DNA from: Pirellulales bacterium | GTDB taxonomy: Bacteria > Planctomycetota > Planctomycetia > Pirellulales > JACPPG01 | Reading direction: 5' to 3' | Assembly (NCBI GenBank): GCA_036499395.1 | Contig: DASYDW010000019.1 | Coordinates: forward strand, 1 to 64,000 | Length of the DNA: 64,000 nt | In this document: in pieces, positions 8,024 through 15,709 of the stretch | Position numbering within the stretch: position 1 is the stretch's first letter | Layout of the letters: each line of letters starts with the position of its first letter | The notes under the pieces: model-generated | What the model saw: only the letters and a program-made list of their open reading frames with translations | Database searches by the model: none | What the model was told of the DNA's origin: nothing | Translations under genes and position numbers: made by a program

Positions 8024-9556
8024 GTGAACTCTTCTAAACTCAGCTTCACCACCGGCACGATCCTGCGCATGGGCGCCGATACGGTGATGTTGCACGTCGC
8101 CGTTGCCGCGGCACTCGGACTGCGATTGGTGTGGCTCGTGGTCTCCGGTAATGCCCGCACGCCCGTCGATAACGCGGCCGACTTCTGGCGATTGTTCAGC
8201 CATTTCTGCACGTCGGTATGGCCGCTGACCTTGGTCTGTTTGGTTGTCTTTTACATCAGCGGCTTTTACACGTACGGCCGCGCGTATCAGAGTCGCTACA
8301 AGGCATTAATTGTCGCCCAGGGCGCGACGCTCGGATTTTTGATCTTTGCCTCGCTGTCGTATCTGTTCAGCGGTGCTGGATTTACGTTGCCACGGTCTGC
8401 TCTGGTGATGTCGTGGCTGTTCAGCGTGGTGCTGCTGGTCGGTTCGCGCATCTGGACGACCCTGTGGGCGACGATCGTCAGCCCCGAGCGGGATGCCCTG
8501 GTCAAGAAGCAGGTGGGCGAACGCCGGGTGCTGGTCATCGGTGGCGGGGGTTACATCGGGTCGGCCTTGCTGCCAAAGTTGCTCGATAAGGGCTATCACG
8601 TTCGCCTGCTCGATCTGCTGATCTTCGGCGATGATCCGATCCAGCAGGTCATCAATCATCCGCGCTTGGAAGTTCGCCGCGGCGATTTCCGCCACGTCGA
8701 ACAAGTGGCTGATGCGTTGCGCGACGTCGACTCGGTGGTTCACCTGGGCGCGATCGTCGGCGATCCGGCTTGCAATCTGGACGAAGAGTTGACGATCGAG
8801 GTCAACCTGACGGCCACCCGCATGATTGCTGAGCTGGCCAAGGCATCGGGCGTGCAACGGATGGTGTTCGCCAGCACCTGTTCGGTCTACGGCGCCACGG
8901 ACGAGATGCTGGACGAGCGAAGCATCGTCAAACCAATTTCGCTCTACGGCCATACGAAGCTGGCATCGGAGCGCGTGCTGTTGTCCATGACCAACGACAG
9001 CTTCAAACCCACGATTCTGCGGTTCTCGACCATTTACGGCCTATCGGGCCGGACACGGTTCGACCTGGTCGTAAATCTGCTCACGGCCAAGGCCAAGCTG
9101 GAAGGCAAGATCACGGTCTTCGGTGGTGATCAGTGGCGTCCCTTCGTACACGTCGACGACGCGGCCCTGGCCGTGGCAACGGTGCTAGAAGCGCCAGAGG
9201 AAATCGTCGGCAGCCAGATCTTCAACGTGGGATCGAACGATCAGAATTACACCATTCAGCAAATCGGCGAAATGGTGCATGAGAATGTCTTCTCGGCCGA
9301 GCTGCTCGTCAATTCCAACGACGCCGACAAACGCAACTATCGCGTCAACTTCAACAAGATCCGCAACCAGCTCGGCTTCACGCCGCAATGGACCGTCCGG
9401 CAGGGCATTCAACAAGTGTTGGACGCCATCGCGAACGGTGACATTTCGGACTACGCCGATTCCCGCTACTCGAACGTAAAGTTCCTTAGCGAGAAGAAAT
9501 CCGTCGTTCGCGACAATTGGGCGCACGAACTTGTGCGGGTGATTGCCTCGCAATAG
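8024..9556 (+). CDS. Membrane-anchored SDR: CapD-type four-helix domain fused to an extended-SDR epimerase/dehydratase
   Basis: A 510-aa two-part protein. Residues ~15-150 hold four hydrophobic helices with a GFYTYGRAYQSRYKALI segment like the membrane domain of PglF/CapD and WbaP proteins. From ~168 an extended SDR follows: VIGGGGYIGS (171-180), STCSVYG (284-290), Tyr308/Lys312 in YGHTK, and a distinctive HLGAIVGDPAC segment. In PglF/CapD the membrane domain is joined through an extra Rossmann region to a 4,6-dehydratase; here it is joined almost directly to a different, shorter SDR type. Likely a membrane-bound nucleotide-sugar (or undecaprenyl-linked sugar) epimerase/dehydratase. GTG start with AGGAGG. 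Substrate unknown. Confidence 0.85.
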   Translation: MNSSKLSFTTGTILRMGADTVMLHVAVAAALGLRLVWLVVSGNARTPVDNAADFWRLFSHFCTSVWPLTLVCLVVFYISGFYTYGRAYQSRYKALIVAQGATLGFLIFASLSYLFSGAGFTLPRSALVMSWLFSVVLLVGSRIWTTLWATIVSPERDALVKKQVGERRVLVIGGGGYIGSALLPKLLDKGYHVRLLDLLIFGDDPIQQVINHPRLEVRRGDFRHVEQVADALRDVDSVVHLGAIVGDPACNLDEELTIEVNLTATRMIAELAKASGVQRMVFASTCSVYGATDEMLDERSIVKPISLYGHTKLASERVLLSMTNDSFKPTILRFSTIYGLSGRTRFDLVVNLLTAKAKLEGKITVFGGDQWRPFVHVDDAALAVATVLEAPEEIVGSQIFNVGSNDQNYTIQQIGEMVHENVFSAELLVNSNDADKRNYRVNFNKIRNQLGFTPQWTVRQGIQQVLDAIANGDISDYADSRYSNVKFLSEKKSVVRDNWAHELVRVIASQ

Positions 9557-9697
9557 CCTCTGGTGTGCTGCCGGATCCAGTAGTCCGTCGCTCGGCTACC
9601 CATCGGCGGCTAGGCGATCGCCGCTGGCTGTGTTGCGACCGCTTCACAACTTTCCGTTCCGCTCCTGTCGGTCATCTCTTCGGTAACTCGCCCGCGC

Positions 9698-10969
9698 ATG
9701 CGTCTGCTGTTGATTCACCAATACTTTGCCGGGCCCTCCGAGCCCGGCGGTACGCGCCACTACGAGCTGGCTTCGCACTTGGTACGCGCTGGGCACGATT
9801 GCACGATCGTCGCCAGTACGATGAACTACGCGTCGGGCAAACGTGTGGTCGAAGGGCGCGGCCTGGTCGTCGAGCAACGAATAGACGGCATTCGCGTCCT
9901 GAGGGCCTACACCTATCCCTCGCTGCATCGCAGCTTCGCCTGGCGCGTCGTGGCGCTGGTGAGCTTTATGTTCACGTCGGTGTGGGCCGCTTTACGTGCC
10001 AAGGATATCGACCTGGTGATGGGGACGTCACCTCCGTTGTTCCAAGCGCTCAGCGCGTGGCTGGTGTCGGCGATCCGCCGTCGCCCTTTGCTCTTGGAAA
10101 TTCGCGACCTGTGGCCCGAGTTTGCCATCGATATCGGCCTGCTGAAGAATCCGATCATCATCAAACTCGCCCGCTGGGTGGAAGTCTTCCTCTATCGGCG
10201 GGCCACGCATTTGCTGGTCAATTCCCCCGCCTATCGCGACTATCTGCTCGCCAAGGGCGTGCCGGACGCGAAAATCACCGTTATCGCCAATGGTGTCGAC
10301 CCCGACATGTTCACACCCGAGGCCGACGGCAAGTTCTTTCGCGAAGAGATGGGGGTCACGGACAAGTTCGTCGTCACCTATGCCGGCGCCCTGGGCATGG
10401 CCAATGACATCGAGACCATCCTCCGCGCCGCGGCCCGCCTGCGGACCGAGACCCGCGTCCGCTTCCTGCTGGTGGGCGAAGGCAAGGATCGCCCGCAGCT
10501 TGAGGCCAAGGCTAAGGAGCTGGAGCTGGGCAATTTGAAATTTGCCGGTTCGCGTTCCAAGGCCGAGATGCGTGCCGTGCTCGCCGGCTCGAACATTTGC
10601 CTGGCGACGCTCAAGAACATCCCGATGTTCCGCACGACGTACCCCAACAAGGTGTTCGACTACATGGCCGCCGGCCGGCCGACGGTGCTGGCCATCGACG
10701 GCGTGATTCGCCAGGTGGTCGAAGCGGCAGGGGGCGGCGTATTTGTCGAACCGGGGAACGACCGCGCCCTGGCCGCGGCGATCCAGTCCTTGTGCGACGA
10801 TCGCGAACGTTGTCAGGCGATGGGCTTGGCTGCGCGCCGGTATGTCGTCGAGAATTTCAATCGTCATCGCCAAGCGCAGGACTTTGTCCGCCTGTTGGAG
10901 CGTTTGACGAACGTCCCGCAAACGGATCATGAACCGCCTGTACCGGAAGTTCGGGAAACGTGCGTTTGA
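9698..10969 (+). CDS. GT4-family glycosyltransferase (WbuB-like)
   Basis: Retaining GT-B glycosyltransferase of 423 aa that adds a sugar to the lipid-linked repeat unit at the cytoplasmic face. The N-terminal domain begins MRLLLIHQYFAGPSEPGGTR and has the EIRDLWPEFA segment typical of WbuB/WbpY-like GT4 enzymes. The C-terminal domain has VTYAGALGMANDI, the donor-binding PNKVFDYMAAGRP segment and GGGVFVEPGN. The gene overlaps the next one by 41 nt, suggesting translational coupling with the initiating transferase. Donor and acceptor cannot be told from sequence. Confidence 0.9.
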   Translation: MRLLLIHQYFAGPSEPGGTRHYELASHLVRAGHDCTIVASTMNYASGKRVVEGRGLVVEQRIDGIRVLRAYTYPSLHRSFAWRVVALVSFMFTSVWAALRAKDIDLVMGTSPPLFQALSAWLVSAIRRRPLLLEIRDLWPEFAIDIGLLKNPIIIKLARWVEVFLYRRATHLLVNSPAYRDYLLAKGVPDAKITVIANGVDPDMFTPEADGKFFREEMGVTDKFVVTYAGALGMANDIETILRAAARLRTETRVRFLLVGEGKDRPQLEAKAKELELGNLKFAGSRSKAEMRAVLAGSNICLATLKNIPMFRTTYPNKVFDYMAAGRPTVLAIDGVIRQVVEAAGGGVFVEPGNDRALAAAIQSLCDDRERCQAMGLAARRYVVENFNRHRQAQDFVRLLERLTNVPQTDHEPPVPEVRETCV

Positions 10970-11561
10970 TCTGGCGGTCGCCGTGCCGGCGCTCGTCGTG
11001 TTTTCTCCGATCATCGCGCTCACGGCTCTGGCCGTGCGCTGGCGGTTGGGAGCGCCGGTCATTTTCCGTCAGGAGCGCCCCGGACAGAACGGCACTCCTT
11101 TCGAGGTGTACAAGTTTCGCACGATGGTCGACACCCGCGACGCCGCTGGCAATCTATTGCCGGATGCCGAGCGATTGCCCGCCTTCGGCATCTTCCTGCG
11201 TCGCACGAGCCTGGACGAGCTGCCGCAACTTTGGAACGTGGTGCGCGGGGACATGAGCCTGGTCGGTCCACGCCCCCTGATGATGCGCTACTTGGGGCGA
11301 TACAGCGCCGAGCAGTTTCGCCGGCACGATTGTTTGCCCGGCATCACTGGCTGGGCCCAAGTGAACGGTCGCAACGACATTTCGTGGGAAAGAAAATTCG
11401 AGCTCGACGTGTGGTATGTCGACCACCTGAGTTTTTGGCTCGATCTAAAAACGCTCTGGTTGACGGTGCTGAAAACGGTTTTAGGGGTCGGTGTCAGCGC
11501 TAGCGGACACGCCACGATGCCGGAGTTTGAGGGAACGAAAGAGTTACAACTACGTAAGTAG
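10929..11561 (+). CDS. Initiating sugar-1-phosphate transferase (PglC/WcaJ family)
   Basis: Polyprenol-phosphate sugar-phosphate transferase, which starts repeat-unit assembly by putting the first sugar-phosphate on undecaprenyl phosphate. At 210 aa it is the minimal PglC-type core: one N-terminal membrane helix (~12-38), FRQERPGQNG, VYKFRTM, then the catalytic Asp96-Glu97 in RTSLDELPQLWNV, and SLVGPRP. No N-terminal multi-helix domain as in WcaJ/WbaP. Such small enzymes often use UDP-diNAcBac or UDP-FucNAc4N-type sugars, so the amino-sugar genes upstream may make its substrate (inference). Confidence 0.93.
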   Translation: MNRLYRKFGKRAFDLAVAVPALVVFSPIIALTALAVRWRLGAPVIFRQERPGQNGTPFEVYKFRTMVDTRDAAGNLLPDAERLPAFGIFLRRTSLDELPQLWNVVRGDMSLVGPRPLMMRYLGRYSAEQFRRHDCLPGITGWAQVNGRNDISWERKFELDVWYVDHLSFWLDLKTLWLTVLKTVLGVGVSASGHATMPEFEGTKELQLRK

Positions 11562-11941
11562 CCCTCCCCCGCGTTGCAACGCCGGCCTCGGGCGATTAGT
11601 TATATGCTGACGATGAGTAGGGAAATTCGGAAGCAGGGGCCGAAACGGGGCGAGGGCGAAGAGTTGGCCTCTTAGGTTGAGGGCCTCTGATCGGGGCAGT
11701 GGGGCTCGTCGGGACTGTTCGGGATTCCGCGAGGATTGGCTATTCGGCTTGAAATGTCAAAGCCATGGATCGCATCGGTTGACGCGATCGGCTTTATTGG
11801 CAGGCGGGCTGGGTGTGCTACCGATCGAAACGGCCGGAGCGCGGCACGTTTCTGCGCTGCGGTGCGCAATATCTTCTCGAGCAATCGCCCGTGTTTAGCG
11901 ATTCCGTCAACATCGTTCCCACGGCTTCTCTTCAACAGGGA
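11562..11941. other. Intergenic region
   Basis: About 380 bases. A 12-bp palindrome GCGTTGCAACGC lies at 11571-11582, 9 nt after the sugar-transferase stop. Open frames here are in phase with the next gene but have no ribosome binding site and atypical composition. Nothing else recognised. Confidence 0.5.
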
Positions 11942-13009
11942 ATGCACGAGAAACCGTCGATGAACTTGACGTTCTTGACGCCGGATAGCGAGGAGTGGGG
12001 CCAGTTCCTCAAGACTGTCCCGCACGACTTTTATCATCTGCCCGGCTATGCGCGCATGACGGCCCCCTTCGACGGAGGCCAGCCCGAGGCGGCGCTGGTC
12101 CGTTCGGCCGAGAATTACTTCTTTCTGCCGTACATCGTGCGGCCGCTTTCCTATATTCCCTGGTTGGGAAACGAGGGAAGCACACTCTTCGACATTGTCT
12201 CGCCGTACGGTTACCCCGGCCCACTGTTCAGCGGTGACGAGGCCTTCCACCGCGCGGCAATCGGCGAATGGCATCGGCTGATGCAACAGCGTGGCTGCGT
12301 GAGCGGGTTCATCCGCCTGCACCCGCTGTTGAATGTCGGCAGCGACATCCCCGCCTCGGGCGGTCAGATCGTCGAACGCGGCCGCACCGTCTCGGTCGAC
12401 TTGCGCCTATCGCTCGAAGAGATGTGGGGGCAGACGCGCGCCGATCATCGCCGCAATATCTCGAAGTCCCGGCGCAGCGGCATGACCGCGGCCATCGAGG
12501 ACTTCGACGCCAATCTCGATGCTTTTCTCGAGATGTACAAAGAGACCATGGATCGCACGCGGGCCTCGCCCTATTACTACTTTCCGGCGTCTTACTTTCG
12601 AACGCTGAAAGAAGTGATGGGGGAACAAATGTCGCTGTGCCTGGTGCGTGGCGGCGGCGGGGAACTGCTGAGCGGTGCCCTGCTGACCGAGTGCTGCGGC
12701 ATCGTGCAGTACCATTTGAGCGGCACATTCAACTCGGCGATCCAACTGCGGCCCAGCAAGCTGATGCTCGATTACGCGCGCACCTGGGCCAAGGCGCGCG
12801 GCAACGACGCTTTTCATTTGGGGGGCGGCTTCGGCGCCAAAGAGGATTCGGTCTTCGAATTCAAGGCCGGATTCTCGTCCAGCCGTCATTCGTTCTACAC
12901 CTGGCAATTCATCTTCTCGACCGATCAATACATGCTCCTCGAGGAGCGCCGCCGCGGCCTGGAAACCGCCGCCCCCAACACCGAGTTCTTTCCGGTCTAT
13001 CGCGGGTAA
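11942..13009 (+). CDS. FemAB/GNAT-like transferase (Acetyltransf_6 type)
   Basis: Protein of 355 aa (ATG 11942; ATG 11960 equally plausible) with a double-GNAT FemAB-like fold. The C-terminal half shows the RADHRRNISKSRRSG basic segment, a SGALLTECCGIVQYHLSGT strand set and the FHLGGGFGAKEDSVFEFKAG segment typical of the Acetyltransf_6/BioF2-like group found in EPS and PEP-CTERM loci. Such proteins are often annotated as FemAB or GNAT proteins; the group transferred (acyl or aminoacyl) is unknown. It begins the run of closely spaced genes that continues to 24.6 kb, with FkbM 35 nt downstream. Confidence 0.75.
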   Translation: MHEKPSMNLTFLTPDSEEWGQFLKTVPHDFYHLPGYARMTAPFDGGQPEAALVRSAENYFFLPYIVRPLSYIPWLGNEGSTLFDIVSPYGYPGPLFSGDEAFHRAAIGEWHRLMQQRGCVSGFIRLHPLLNVGSDIPASGGQIVERGRTVSVDLRLSLEEMWGQTRADHRRNISKSRRSGMTAAIEDFDANLDAFLEMYKETMDRTRASPYYYFPASYFRTLKEVMGEQMSLCLVRGGGGELLSGALLTECCGIVQYHLSGTFNSAIQLRPSKLMLDYARTWAKARGNDAFHLGGGFGAKEDSVFEFKAGFSSSRHSFYTWQFIFSTDQYMLLEERRRGLETAAPNTEFFPVYRG

Positions 13010-13044
13010 TCTTCGCTCGTCCACGACACTTCACTGCGATCCGC

Positions 13045-13887
13045 ATGAAATTGCACCTCGTACGATTCCTCCGCCGGCCAGCGATGGCCCTGTTCTCGCG
13101 CCTGAACCCGGGGGACATCACGATTCGGCATCACTGGACCGGTGATCCGGTGCGTTTGCATTCGTTCCGCCACAAGGGCTATTGGTTTCACGGCCGCGAG
13201 CGCGAACGCTGGATCATGGAAATGCTCGAGCGTCTGATCCGCCCGGGCGAAACCGTCGTCGAGGTGGGCGGGCATATTGGTTACGTGTCGTTGTGGCTGG
13301 CGAAGCTGGTCGGTCCAGGGCATGTCTACGTGTTCGAACCAGGCCCGAATAACCTCAAATACACTGAGCAAAACCTGCGCGGCAAAGCCAACATCACGCT
13401 CATTCCCAAGGGTGTCGGGGACGTCCAGACCGAACGGATCATGTTTGTCGAGCAACTCACTGGGTTGAACAACACCTTCGTCGAGAATTCTCCCCTGTTG
13501 AAAGGGAACGCCACGCTCGAGGGCTTCAATCCGGACAAATTGTGCGAGTCGGTGCCGGTCGAGTTGGTCCGTTTCGACGACTATGCGGCCGAGCATGGCG
13601 TAAAACCGGACCTGATCAAAATCGATGTCGAAGGCTTCGAGCCCGAAGTGCTAAAAGGAATGTTGGGAACACTGGCCCAATACCACCCGAAATTGATGAT
13701 CGAGGTGACACGTCGGGCGGACCTGGTGTGGCCCGTGCTGGTCGATGCGGGATATGTCGCCTTCCGCGAAGATTTACGAGTCATCGAAACCGAGCGCAAA
13801 TTGCGCAACAACTTATTCTGCCTCTGTCCGGACCACCACGGTGAAGAACTGCGAGCGTTGGGCGTTAATGTCCCGCTGCGAAGTTAG
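13045..13887 (+). CDS. FkbM-family SAM-dependent methyltransferase
   Basis: SAM-dependent O-methyltransferase of 280 aa, probably acting on a sugar hydroxyl. ATG 13045 is chosen because the reading frame upstream overlaps the preceding gene out of phase. Motif I is VVEVGGHIGYVSLWLAKLVG, followed by VYVFEPGPNN; the family signature DLIKIDVEGFEPEVLKG is present. It starts 35 nt after the FemAB-like gene and ends 3 nt before the NeuD-like gene. FkbM enzymes are common in polysaccharide and polyketide-sugar loci. Confidence 0.9.
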   Translation: MKLHLVRFLRRPAMALFSRLNPGDITIRHHWTGDPVRLHSFRHKGYWFHGRERERWIMEMLERLIRPGETVVEVGGHIGYVSLWLAKLVGPGHVYVFEPGPNNLKYTEQNLRGKANITLIPKGVGDVQTERIMFVEQLTGLNNTFVENSPLLKGNATLEGFNPDKLCESVPVELVRFDDYAAEHGVKPDLIKIDVEGFEPEVLKGMLGTLAQYHPKLMIEVTRRADLVWPVLVDAGYVAFREDLRVIETERKLRNNLFCLCPDHHGEELRALGVNVPLRS

Positions 13888-13890
13888 TTC

Positions 13891-14562
13891 ATGAGTTCCG
13901 CGTCGAAATCTCCTGGAACGATTCTCGTCATCGGCGCCGGAGGGCACGCCAAGGCCGTGGTCGGAGCGGCCAAGATTTCCGGGTATGACGTTCGCGCGAT
14001 CTACGACGACGACGAGTCGAAGTGGGGAAAGGGGATCCTGGGAGTTCCCATCTTCGGACCGATCAATCGGATCCTCGATGCGCCGCGAATTCCGGTCATC
14101 GTGGCCATTGCCGACGGCACGACGCGCAAGGCGTTCGTCGAGCGTTTGCCGCTGGAATGGGGAACCCTGATTCACACGACGGCCGTCATCGATCCGACCG
14201 CGGAAATCAGCCCCGGCACCGTAGCGTTCGCGGGCGTCGTAGTTCAGGCCGACGCGAAGATTGGACCGCATGTGATTCTCAACGCCAATGCCACGGTGTC
14301 GCACGATTGCGTGCTGGAAGAGTATGTCCATTTGGCCCCCGGCGTTGATTTGGCAAGCGGCGTCCACGTCGGCGCTGGCACTTTTTTCGGCATCGGTTCG
14401 GTGGCGATGTCCGGAATCCGGGTTGGCTGCTGGACCACAGTAGGCGCAGGAGCCGCGGTCACGGCGGACCTGCCGGATCGCGTCGTCGCCGTCGGCTGCC
14501 CGGCGCGAATCATCAAGTCGATCGAGAACAAGCCGCTTCCCTCCGGGGTCGATTATCGGTAA
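13891..14562 (+). CDS. NeuD/PglD-like left-handed beta-helix acyltransferase, copy 1
   Basis: Sugar N- or O-acyltransferase of 223 aa. Residues 10-100 are the nucleotide-sugar-binding Rossmann-like domain beginning ILVIGAGGHAKAV; residues ~100-215 are hexapeptide repeats of the left-handed beta-helix. His138 in NATVSHDCVLEEY matches the catalytic His of PglD. The family normally uses acetyl-CoA, but relatives such as VioB accept longer acyl groups. It lies at the head of the acyl-carrier module and a second copy (19379-20011) closes it, so one of the two may take its acyl group from the ACP-dependent pathway (inference). Confidence 0.88.
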   Translation: MSSASKSPGTILVIGAGGHAKAVVGAAKISGYDVRAIYDDDESKWGKGILGVPIFGPINRILDAPRIPVIVAIADGTTRKAFVERLPLEWGTLIHTTAVIDPTAEISPGTVAFAGVVVQADAKIGPHVILNANATVSHDCVLEEYVHLAPGVDLASGVHVGAGTFFGIGSVAMSGIRVGCWTTVGAGAAVTADLPDRVVAVGCPARIIKSIENKPLPSGVDYR

Positions 14563-14703
14563 CGACGAGCCTCGAAATCACCGCGAAACGCCCGTCCGGC
14601 AGGGTCCGGATTGGACGATCGCGAGCTACGCTTCAAGAGCGAACCGTCTCTCGGGTCGGCACACGTTCGAATAATGTCGGATTGAGTGGAAGGAACAAGA
14701 GCT

Positions 14704-15015
14704 TTGAGTCACGATTTGGACCGAATCACGACGCTGATTTGGGATGCCATCGACGAGGTCAACGAACTGTTGCCCGCCGACGCGCGCATTCCTCGTGAAG
14801 ACGACGCCATCCTGCTTGGTAAAGCGGGCGCACTGGACTCGTTCGGCCTGGTCAACCTGGTCGTGGCGCTCGAGCAGCGCATCGAAGACGAATTTGGCGT
14901 CAGTTTGACGCTGGCCGATGAAAAGGCCATGTCGTACAGCCGTAGCCCCTTTCGCAGCGTGCATACCCTGCGCGACTACGTCGCCGACCTTTTGAATCGC
15001 GCGGCCCATGCCTGA
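14704..15015 (+). CDS. Acyl carrier protein-like, first of two
   Basis: Small acidic protein of 103 aa from TTG 14704, preceded by an AAGGAA-type site; GTG 14686 is an alternative. Ser46 in AGALDSFGLVNLVV is the expected 4'-phosphopantetheine attachment site, and the surrounding helices fit the ACP fold. It is longer than FabG-linked housekeeping ACPs and lies 141 nt after the NeuD-like gene. It overlaps the following SDR gene by 8 nt, so the two are probably translationally coupled. Likely carries the acyl chain built by the downstream ligase, KAS III and reductases. Confidence 0.8.
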   Translation: MSHDLDRITTLIWDAIDEVNELLPADARIPREDDAILLGKAGALDSFGLVNLVVALEQRIEDEFGVSLTLADEKAMSYSRSPFRSVHTLRDYVADLLNRAAHA

Positions 15016-15709
15016 TCGACCGGTGTTACTAATTACGGGCACGCGCAAGGGCATCGGCCGGGGCCTGGCCGAACACTATGCGGCCCACGACTACGTTGTC
15101 GTCGGTTGCAGCCGACGCGACGTAACCGGCCTGCCGGAGAATTACCACCATTTTTCCCTGGATGTCACAGACGAACCGGCCGTGAAGCGCATGTTCGCCG
15201 AGATCCGCAGCCGGCATGGCCGCCTGGATGCGCTGGTGAACAATGCCGGCATAGCCAGCATGAACCACGTATTGACGACACCGCTCAGCACCGTGCTCGA
15301 CGTATTGCACACGAACGTAGTGGCGCCGTTCCTGTTCTGCCGGGAAGCGGCCAAGCTCATGCAGCGCAAACGGTTTGGCCGCATCGTGAACTTCGCCACC
15401 GTGGCGACGCCGCTGCGACTCGAAGGTGAAGCGATCTACGCCGCCTCGAAGGCCGCGGTGATTTCGTTGACACAAATTCTGGCGCGTGAGCTGGCGGATT
15501 TCGGCATCACCGTCAACGCCGTCGGGCCCACGCCCATTCCCACGGATCTGATTGCCTCGGTCCCCAAGGAAAAGATGGACCACTTGATCGCCCGCCAGGC
15601 GATCCGCCGTTTCGGCGAGATCCGCGACGTGATTAACGTGGTTGATTTCTTCCTCCGCGCCGACAGCGATTTCATCACGGGTCAAACCATCTTCCTCGGC
15701 GGCGTTTAA
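15008..15709 (+). CDS. SDR-family reductase (FabG-like)
   Basis: Classical SDR of 233 aa, probably an NAD(P)H-dependent 3-oxoacyl-ACP reductase of the acyl module. The cofactor motif TGTRKGIG is at 10-17, NNAG at 78-81, and the active-site Tyr144/Lys148 in YAASK. At the position 13 residues before Tyr, where a Ser is usual, there is Thr131 (NFATVATP), an unusual but potentially functional replacement. The C-terminus ends TGQTIFLGGV as in FabG proteins. It overlaps the upstream ACP by 8 nt and the downstream ligase by 1 nt. Confidence 0.85.
   Translation: MPDRPVLLITGTRKGIGRGLAEHYAAHDYVVVGCSRRDVTGLPENYHHFSLDVTDEPAVKRMFAEIRSRHGRLDALVNNAGIASMNHVLTTPLSTVLDVLHTNVVAPFLFCREAAKLMQRKRFGRIVNFATVATPLRLEGEAIYAASKAAVISLTQILARELADFGITVNAVGPTPIPTDLIASVPKEKMDHLIARQAIRRFGEIRDVINVVDFFLRADSDFITGQTIFLGGV

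Noticed and set aside
9517-10407. 296-aa open frame on the + strand
   Set aside because: It overlaps the GT4 gene (9698-10969) in another frame, is Arg/Pro-rich as expected of a shadow in GC-rich DNA, and has no domain signal.
10028-11062. 344-aa minus-strand open frame
   Set aside because: Antisense to the GT4 and the initiating transferase, whose catalytic motifs are clear.
12268-13044. 259-residue N-terminal extension of the FkbM protein
   Set aside because: The added part is a shadow of the FemAB-like gene in another frame; homologs begin near ATG 13045.
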